Source: Limnohabitans_A sp048020265
Lineage (GTDB): Bacteria > Pseudomonadota > Gammaproteobacteria > Burkholderiales > Burkholderiaceae_C
Reading direction: 5' to 3'
Assembly: GCF_048020265.1 (NCBI RefSeq)
Contig: NZ_CP171843.1
Span: forward strand, 1,488,001-1,552,000
DNA: 64,000 nt
In this document: in pieces, positions 59,567-64,000 of the stretch
How the letters are laid out: every line of letters begins with the position of its first letter
Position numbering within the stretch: position 1 is the stretch's first letter
Notes under the pieces: model-generated
What the model saw: the letters and a program-made list of their open reading frames with translations, nothing else
The model's database searches: none
Told to the model about the DNA's origin: nothing
Made by a program: the position numbers and the translations under genes

Positions 59567-60085
59567 TTATTTACCCACCGAGGCGTTGAGGGCCTTGATG
59601 ACTTTTTCTGTGATGTCGTGCTTGGGATTGAAGTAGGCAGCATCCTGCAAGATCAGGTCGTACTTCTCGGACTCGGCCACTTGCTTGACCGCGCGTCCAG
59701 CTTTCTCAAACAGCATCTGGTTTTCTTCGTTCTTGCGGGCGCCCAAATCTTCTTGGAACTCACGCTGGCGACGCTTCAAATCGCGGTCCTGCTCGATCAA
59801 CTGCTTTTGCTTGGCCACCCGCTGCGCTTCAGACAAAGTGGGCGCATCGCGCTCGAACTTTTCAGCCGATGCCTTGAAAGTATTGATGGCGTCATTGAGC
59901 TCTTTTTCGCGCTTCAAAAATTCCGACTCCAGCTTGGCCTGAGCCGCCTTGGCCACGTTCGAGTCACGCAGAATGCGGTCCGTGTTGACGATGCCGATTT
60001 TGAAATCCTGCGCCTGCACCAAGCCTGTGAAAGCCGATGCACCAGCCAGCAGTGCGACGAGAAGGTTCTTGCGAATCGTGTTCAT
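59567..60085 (-). CDS. skp: Periplasmic chaperone Skp/OmpH
   Basis: Holds unfolded outer-membrane proteins for BamA. The 172-residue protein has a signal peptide (cleavage after VQA near residue 25), a short beta core (KIGIVNTDRILRDS) and long coiled-coil tentacles. The ATG overlaps the bamA stop by one base (TAATG). Confidence 0.95.
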   Translation of the reverse strand: MNTIRKNLLVALLAGASAFTGLVQAQDFKIGIVNTDRILRDSNVAKAAQAKLESEFLKREKELNDAINTFKASAEKFERDAPTLSEAQRVAKQKQLIEQDRDLKRRQREFQEDLGARKNEENQMLFEKAGRAVKQVAESEKYDLILQDAAYFNPKHDITEKVIKALNASVGK

Positions 60086-62409
60086 TAGAAAGAGGTTCCG
60101 ATCTGGAATTGGAGTTTCTGGATTTTATCGCCTGTCTCTTGGCGAATCGGCGTCGCATAAGAGAAGCGCAAGGGGCCCATGGGCGAGATCCAGCTCAAGC
60201 CAATGCCAGCAGATGCACGCAAATCACTGAAAGAGACTTTTTCGATTTCGCCAAAAGCTCGGCCGATGTCGGTGAAGCCAAACAAACGCAGAGTCTTATC
60301 GTTGCCAGCACCTGGGAAAGGCACCATGAATTCGGCGTTCAAGACAATTTTCTTGGGGCCACCGAGATAAACGAGTGCCGAAGAGGAGTCGTTTTTAATT
60401 GTCCGAGCACTTGGTCCCAGTGTAGATTGCTCAAAACCACGAACACTGCCCAAACCACCCACATAAAAATTCTTAAAGATGGGGAATGGCTGACCGCTCA
60501 GACCTTGACCCCATCCGAGATCCGCGTTCAAGGCCAAGGTGTATTTCTTACTCAGCGGGAAATACTGCTGATATTGGTAGTTGCTGCGGAAATAACGAAC
60601 ATCCCCTGCAACACTCAAATCCGCGTTCACCCGCTGGTACGTGCCCTTGGTCGGTACCAAAGCGCTGTCTCGCCCGTCTCTCGCCCATCCCAACGTGAGT
60701 GGAATGGCAGTGCTGGTGGTGCCAAATTGCTCTGCGTATTCTTTGTACGGATCGGGCAAGCCCGTTCCAGCCTTGATTTGGGTCTGTTCGGCATTGGCCC
60801 CCACAAAAACCGTGTCGGTCTCGGTCACTGGCACGCCAAAGCGAAGGCCTAAACCTGAGTTGATCAAACTGTAAGAATTGATGTCGCCCAGATAAGGACG
60901 TGTCGTGCGCTGAAAGACATCCAACGTGCGTGAGATGCCGTTTTGCGTGAAATAGGGATCTGTGGTGCTGAGCACCAGATTGCGGTTGTATTTGCTGGTG
61001 TTGACTTCAACGGCCAAATAGTTGCCCGAGCCAAAAGCATTTTCCTGGCGGATACCAAAGCTCAGGGTCACTTTTTCCGCAGAAGAGAAGCCCGCACCCA
61101 GCGAGATACTGCCGGTTGGTTTTTCGGCCACGGTGAACATCAAATCGACCTGATCGGGGGTGCCCGGGATTTCGATGGTTTCCACGTTCACGTCCGTGAA
61201 AAAGCCCAAACGGTCAACGCGGTCTCGCGACAGACGGATTTTGTCACCGTCGTACCAAGCGGCTTCATATTGGCGAAACTCGCGGCGAATCACTTCGTCG
61301 CGGGTGCGGTTGTTGCCCGAGACCAGAATGCGCCGGACGTATGCACGGCGCGAGGGTTCGGCTTGCAGAACAAACTGCACGCGGTTGTTCTGACGGTCAA
61401 TTTCCGGCTTGGCCTCCACCCTGGCAAAGGCAAAGCCGAATTTGCCAAAGTAGTCGGTGAAGGCCTTGGTGGTCTCGGCCACGGTTTCGGCGTTGTAGGG
61501 CTTACCCACAGCGATCTTGACCAGTGCCTTGAATTCATCGTCCTTATCGAGGTAATTGCCTTCGAGTTTCACACCCGAGACGACAAAGCGCTCACCCTCG
61601 GTCACGTTGATCGTGATGGCCATTTCCTGCTTGTCTGGCGACATGGCTACCTGAGTGGAGTCAATCCGGAACTCGAGAAAACCACGGGCCAGGTAATAGG
61701 AGCGCAAAGCTTCCAGATCGGCATTGAGCTTGGTGCGGGCATAACGGTCAGACTTGGTGTACCAGCTCATCCAGCCACCTGTGTCCAGGTTGAACTGGTC
61801 GCGCAAATCGGATTCGGAGAATGCCTTGTTGCCCACGATCTGGATCTGTTTGATCCGGGCTGGCCCGCCTTCGGTGATGGTAAAACTCAAATTCACCCGA
61901 TTGCGGTCCACGGGCGTGGCCGTGCTGACCACTTCGGCACCGTACAAACTGCGGTTGATGTACTGGCGCTTGAGCTCTTGCTCGGCCTTGTCAGCCAGGG
62001 CCTTGTCGTAAGGGCGTCCCTCGGCCAGACCCACTTCCTTCAGGGCTTTGATCAAGACATCCTTGTCAAACTCCTTGAGCCCAATGAACTCGACAGCAGC
62101 CACCGAAGGCCGCTCTTCCACCACGACCACCAGCACATCGCCCTCGGTTTCAAGGCGAACGTCTTTGAACAAGCCCAAAGCGAACAGGGCGCGAATGGCG
62201 GCTGCCCCCTTTTCGTCCGAATACTGATCACCCACGCGCAGCGGCAAAGAGGCAAACACCGTACCGGATTCGATCCGCTGTAAACCCTCTACTCGGATGT
62301 CTCGCACGGTGAAAGGGTCAATAGCCCAGGCGGGCATGCACGCCATCAAACTGGCTGCCACCGTCCATGCGGCAGGTTGAAGCTGTGAACGAATGTCAAA
62401 AAAATTCAT
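60085..62409 (-). CDS. bamA: Outer membrane assembly factor BamA
   Basis: Core of the BAM insertase. The 774-residue protein has a signal peptide (cleavage after AWA near residue 29), five POTRA domains (about 30-430; VRDIRVEGLQRIESGTVF marks the first) and a 16-strand barrel ending in Phe (QFQIGTSF). Barrel motifs VRGFEQSTLGP and the RxDxxxS-type strand are seen. The ATG at 62409 lacks a Shine-Dalgarno; TATGGT lies 6 bases before it. A hairpin (62437-62455) is in the leader. Confidence 0.97.
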   Translation of the reverse strand: MNFFDIRSQLQPAAWTVAASLMACMPAWAIDPFTVRDIRVEGLQRIESGTVFASLPLRVGDQYSDEKGAAAIRALFALGLFKDVRLETEGDVLVVVVEERPSVAAVEFIGLKEFDKDVLIKALKEVGLAEGRPYDKALADKAEQELKRQYINRSLYGAEVVSTATPVDRNRVNLSFTITEGGPARIKQIQIVGNKAFSESDLRDQFNLDTGGWMSWYTKSDRYARTKLNADLEALRSYYLARGFLEFRIDSTQVAMSPDKQEMAITINVTEGERFVVSGVKLEGNYLDKDDEFKALVKIAVGKPYNAETVAETTKAFTDYFGKFGFAFARVEAKPEIDRQNNRVQFVLQAEPSRRAYVRRILVSGNNRTRDEVIRREFRQYEAAWYDGDKIRLSRDRVDRLGFFTDVNVETIEIPGTPDQVDLMFTVAEKPTGSISLGAGFSSAEKVTLSFGIRQENAFGSGNYLAVEVNTSKYNRNLVLSTTDPYFTQNGISRTLDVFQRTTRPYLGDINSYSLINSGLGLRFGVPVTETDTVFVGANAEQTQIKAGTGLPDPYKEYAEQFGTTSTAIPLTLGWARDGRDSALVPTKGTYQRVNADLSVAGDVRYFRSNYQYQQYFPLSKKYTLALNADLGWGQGLSGQPFPIFKNFYVGGLGSVRGFEQSTLGPSARTIKNDSSSALVYLGGPKKIVLNAEFMVPFPGAGNDKTLRLFGFTDIGRAFGEIEKVSFSDLRASAGIGLSWISPMGPLRFSYATPIRQETGDKIQKLQFQIGTSF

Positions 62410-62607
62410 GGTGCAACCATATAAGGGCCAACAGCCCGTGTGCGCTGAGCACACGACCTTTAACCCATTTGAAAAAACCCAATCTGCACACCGCCAAAGG
62501 ACAGCCAGCACAGCATTTTCGCCTGAAAAACAGGGTCACAGCGCTTGACACCGTGAAGCCAAGATAATACACGCCGAAAACGGTACGCAGCAGGCGGATC
62601 GCGCCCC
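62410..62607. other. Gap between dxr and bamA where rseP is normally found
   Basis: Only 198 bases separate the bamA start from the dxr stop. No open frame with membrane segments or an HExxH motif is present on either strand. The space contains a 7-bp hairpin CGTGTGC-GCTGA-GCACACG (62437-62455) and TATTAT on the minus strand near 62565. Confidence 0.8.
62437..62455 (-). promoter_or_regulatory. Hairpin in the bamA leader
   Basis: Perfect 7-bp stem (CGTGTGC/GCACACG) with a 5-base loop, 27 bases before the bamA start. There is no U-run. It could affect translation or stabilise the mRNA. Confidence 0.45.
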
Positions 62608-63801
62608 TTACCCGAGCCGGCCAAGCACCCTCCGGGCTGCCTCCCGGCTTTGGCGGTCAATGGCCAGCAAGTCCCCCAGGTTTTCTGGTCGGACGGTGTC
62701 CACGGCATCCAGCGTCTCTTCGTTCACATGGTGAATTTGGTCAAACCGAATGCGACGGTTCAAGAACGCGTCGACCGCGATTTCATTGGCGGCATTGAGC
62801 ACGGCGCAACTGCCTGGTGCGCCCTGCAGAGTGGCCCAGGCCAGCTTCAAACCTGGAAAACGCGCCGGATGGCCATGCCCGTCCATGGATTCAAAGGTCA
62901 TGGCGGCCAAGGCATGGAAATCCAGTGCAGAAGCACCCGAAACCATGCGCTCTGGCCAGCTTAAGCCGTAGGCAATGGGCACCCGCATGTCGGGCGTGCC
63001 CAACTGGGCCACCACAGAGTTGTCCTTGTACTGGACCATGGAGTGGATCACGCTTTGGGGGTGGATCACCACCTCCAGCTGTTCGGGTGCCAGCCCAAAC
63101 AAATACCGCGCCTCGATGACTTCCAAGGCTTTGTTCATCATGGTGGCGGAATCCACCGAAATTTTGCGCCCCATCACCCAGTTGGGGTGGGCACAGGCCT
63201 GCTCCGGGGTCACGTCCTTGAGGCTGCCCGGCTCTCGCCCGCGAAAAGGGCCACCCGACGCAGTCAGGATGATTTTGTGAACACGCCGCTGCCAGGTGGC
63301 AGGGTCTTCAGGCAAGGATTGGAAAATCGCCGAATGCTCGCTGTCGATCGGCAGCAACACCGCCCCACCCTCGCCCACGGCCGACAAAAACACCTCGCCG
63401 CCCACCACAAGGGCTTCCTTGTTGGCCAAAAGCAGCTTCTTGCCAGCACGCGCAGCAGCCAAACAAGGCGATAACCCTGCGGCGCCAACAATGGCCGCCA
63501 TGACCGCATCCACGGGCTCGACAGAGGCCACCTCGTCCAGCGCCGCAGCGCCCCAACGCACTTCGGTGCGCAAACCTTCGGCCTTGAGCTTGTCCGCCAG
63601 CAAACGGGCTGCGTCCTCCTGGACCATGACGGCCACTTCGGGCTTGAATTGCGCGCATTGCGCCAGCATCAAGTCCACTTGGGTCGATGCGGTCAAGGCA
63701 TAAACCGAAAACTGCTGCGGGTGCCGCGCCAGCACATCCAAAGTACTCTTGCCAATGGAGCCCGTAGAGCCCAGGATGGTGATGCGTTGGGGGGTGTACA
63801 T
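62608..63801 (-). CDS. dxr: 1-deoxy-D-xylulose 5-phosphate reductoisomerase Dxr (IspC)
   Basis: Second step of the MEP isoprenoid pathway, supplying undecaprenyl carrier. The 397-residue enzyme has ITILGSTGSIGKSTLDVL (NADPH binding), LLANKEALVVGG, the metal-binding PIDSEHSAIFQ, and VDSATMMNKALEVIEARYLF. Starts MYTPQRITILGSTG at 63801. It follows cdsA by 16 bases. Confidence 0.97.
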   Translation of the reverse strand: MYTPQRITILGSTGSIGKSTLDVLARHPQQFSVYALTASTQVDLMLAQCAQFKPEVAVMVQEDAARLLADKLKAEGLRTEVRWGAAALDEVASVEPVDAVMAAIVGAAGLSPCLAAARAGKKLLLANKEALVVGGEVFLSAVGEGGAVLLPIDSEHSAIFQSLPEDPATWQRRVHKIILTASGGPFRGREPGSLKDVTPEQACAHPNWVMGRKISVDSATMMNKALEVIEARYLFGLAPEQLEVVIHPQSVIHSMVQYKDNSVVAQLGTPDMRVPIAYGLSWPERMVSGASALDFHALAAMTFESMDGHGHPARFPGLKLAWATLQGAPGSCAVLNAANEIAVDAFLNRRIRFDQIHHVNEETLDAVDTVRPENLGDLLAIDRQSREAARRVLGRLG

Positions 63802-63817
63802 GGGGTCCGCTCTCGTT

Positions 63818-64000
63818 TCAAATCCAAGAAATCAACATCATCGCCAAAGGCAATGTCGGCAGCAAGGCATCCACGCGGTCCAGAACACCGCCATGACCCG
63901 GCAGCAAGCCTGAGCTGTCTTTCATGCCCGCGCTGCGTTTGACCAGCGACTCCACCAAGTCGCCCACCACACTCATGGCGGACATGAACAACAAGGAGGG
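63818..64000 (-). CDS. cdsA: Phosphatidate cytidylyltransferase CdsA (partial, C-terminal end)
   Basis: The last 60 residues are present; the gene continues beyond the right edge. The C-terminal CDP-alcohol signature is clear: SVVGDLVESLVKRSAGMKDS followed by SGLLPGHGGVLDRVD, then a final hydrophobic segment. CdsA makes CDP-diacylglycerol. cdsA-dxr is the usual gene order. Confidence 0.95.
   Translation of the reverse strand, partial: PSLLFMSAMSVVGDLVESLVKRSAGMKDSSGLLPGHGGVLDRVDALLPTLPLAMMLISWI

Noticed and set aside
62460..62708. 82-codon frame on the minus strand at the expected rseP position
   Set aside because: It overlaps the end of dxr in another frame and has no HExxH, PDZ or membrane segments; not an rseP remnant.

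Overview
The window reads as about 64 kb of ordinary chromosome from a betaproteobacterium of the order Burkholderiales, most likely family Comamonadaceae. The support is gene order and protein character: smc-zipA-ligA-def, rlmE-ftsH-folP-glmM, rpsF-priB-rpsR-rplI, and bamA-skp-lpxD-fabZ-lpxA...lpxB-rnhB. Codon use is GC-rich, which produces very long false antisense frames. Coding density is very high. No gap between genes exceeds 300 bases; the longest is 198 bases, between bamA and dxr. I saw no insertion sequence, prophage, integron, CRISPR array or defence island.

Layout. 1-5400: partial pepA, divergent from lptF-lptG-cbiX, then a CysB-type regulator and a PLP aminotransferase. 5450-12720 (minus): smc-zipA-ligA-def. 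12860-18370 (plus): dapC-dapE-prmB and an ABC-F ATPase. 18400-23460 (minus): a small zinc-ribbon protein, tRNA-Lys, and tolB-pal-cpoB-tsuA-tcdA. 23570-25360 (plus): msbA. 25370-33060 (minus): yebC-purD-acyltransferase-hemF-nadD-rsfS-rlmH-maf-rng. 33130-34650 (plus): a HerA-like ATPase. 34740-40810 (minus): rpsF-priB-rpsR-rplI, a sodium/solute symporter and ppsA. 40940-41770 (plus): the PEP synthase regulatory protein. 41790-46850 (minus): rlmE-ftsH-folP-glmM. 46880-47350 (plus): yhbY. 47420-52440 (minus): carA-carB and greA. 52640-64000 (minus): cdsA(partial)-dxr-bamA-skp-lpxD-fabZ-lpxA-gnnA-gnnB-lpxB-rnhB-trmH.

How the genes work together. The dominant theme is the outer membrane: lipid A synthesis (lpxD, fabZ, lpxA, lpxB), lipid A flipping (msbA), LPS export (lptF, lptG), outer membrane protein assembly (bamA, skp) and Tol-Pal. 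The most interesting point is a two-gene insertion inside the lpx operon. It encodes an NAD-dependent sugar dehydrogenase and a PLP aminotransferase with the features of GnnA/GnnB, which make UDP-2,3-diaminoglucose for amide-linked lipid A. The adjacent LpxA carries a methionine at the acyl-length ruler position and an arginine where a conserved histidine is expected.

Other points of interest are: four genes whose -10-like hexamer lies exactly 6 bases before the ATG (possible leaderless mRNAs); rseP absent from its usual place between dxr and bamA; tolQRA absent from in front of tolB; a histone-H1-like tail on RsfS; an EF-hand-like loop in the symporter; a candidate sliding-clamp motif at the LigA N-terminus; and a textbook terminator inside the ftsH-folP operon. 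All assignments come from reading the sequence; no database search was run.
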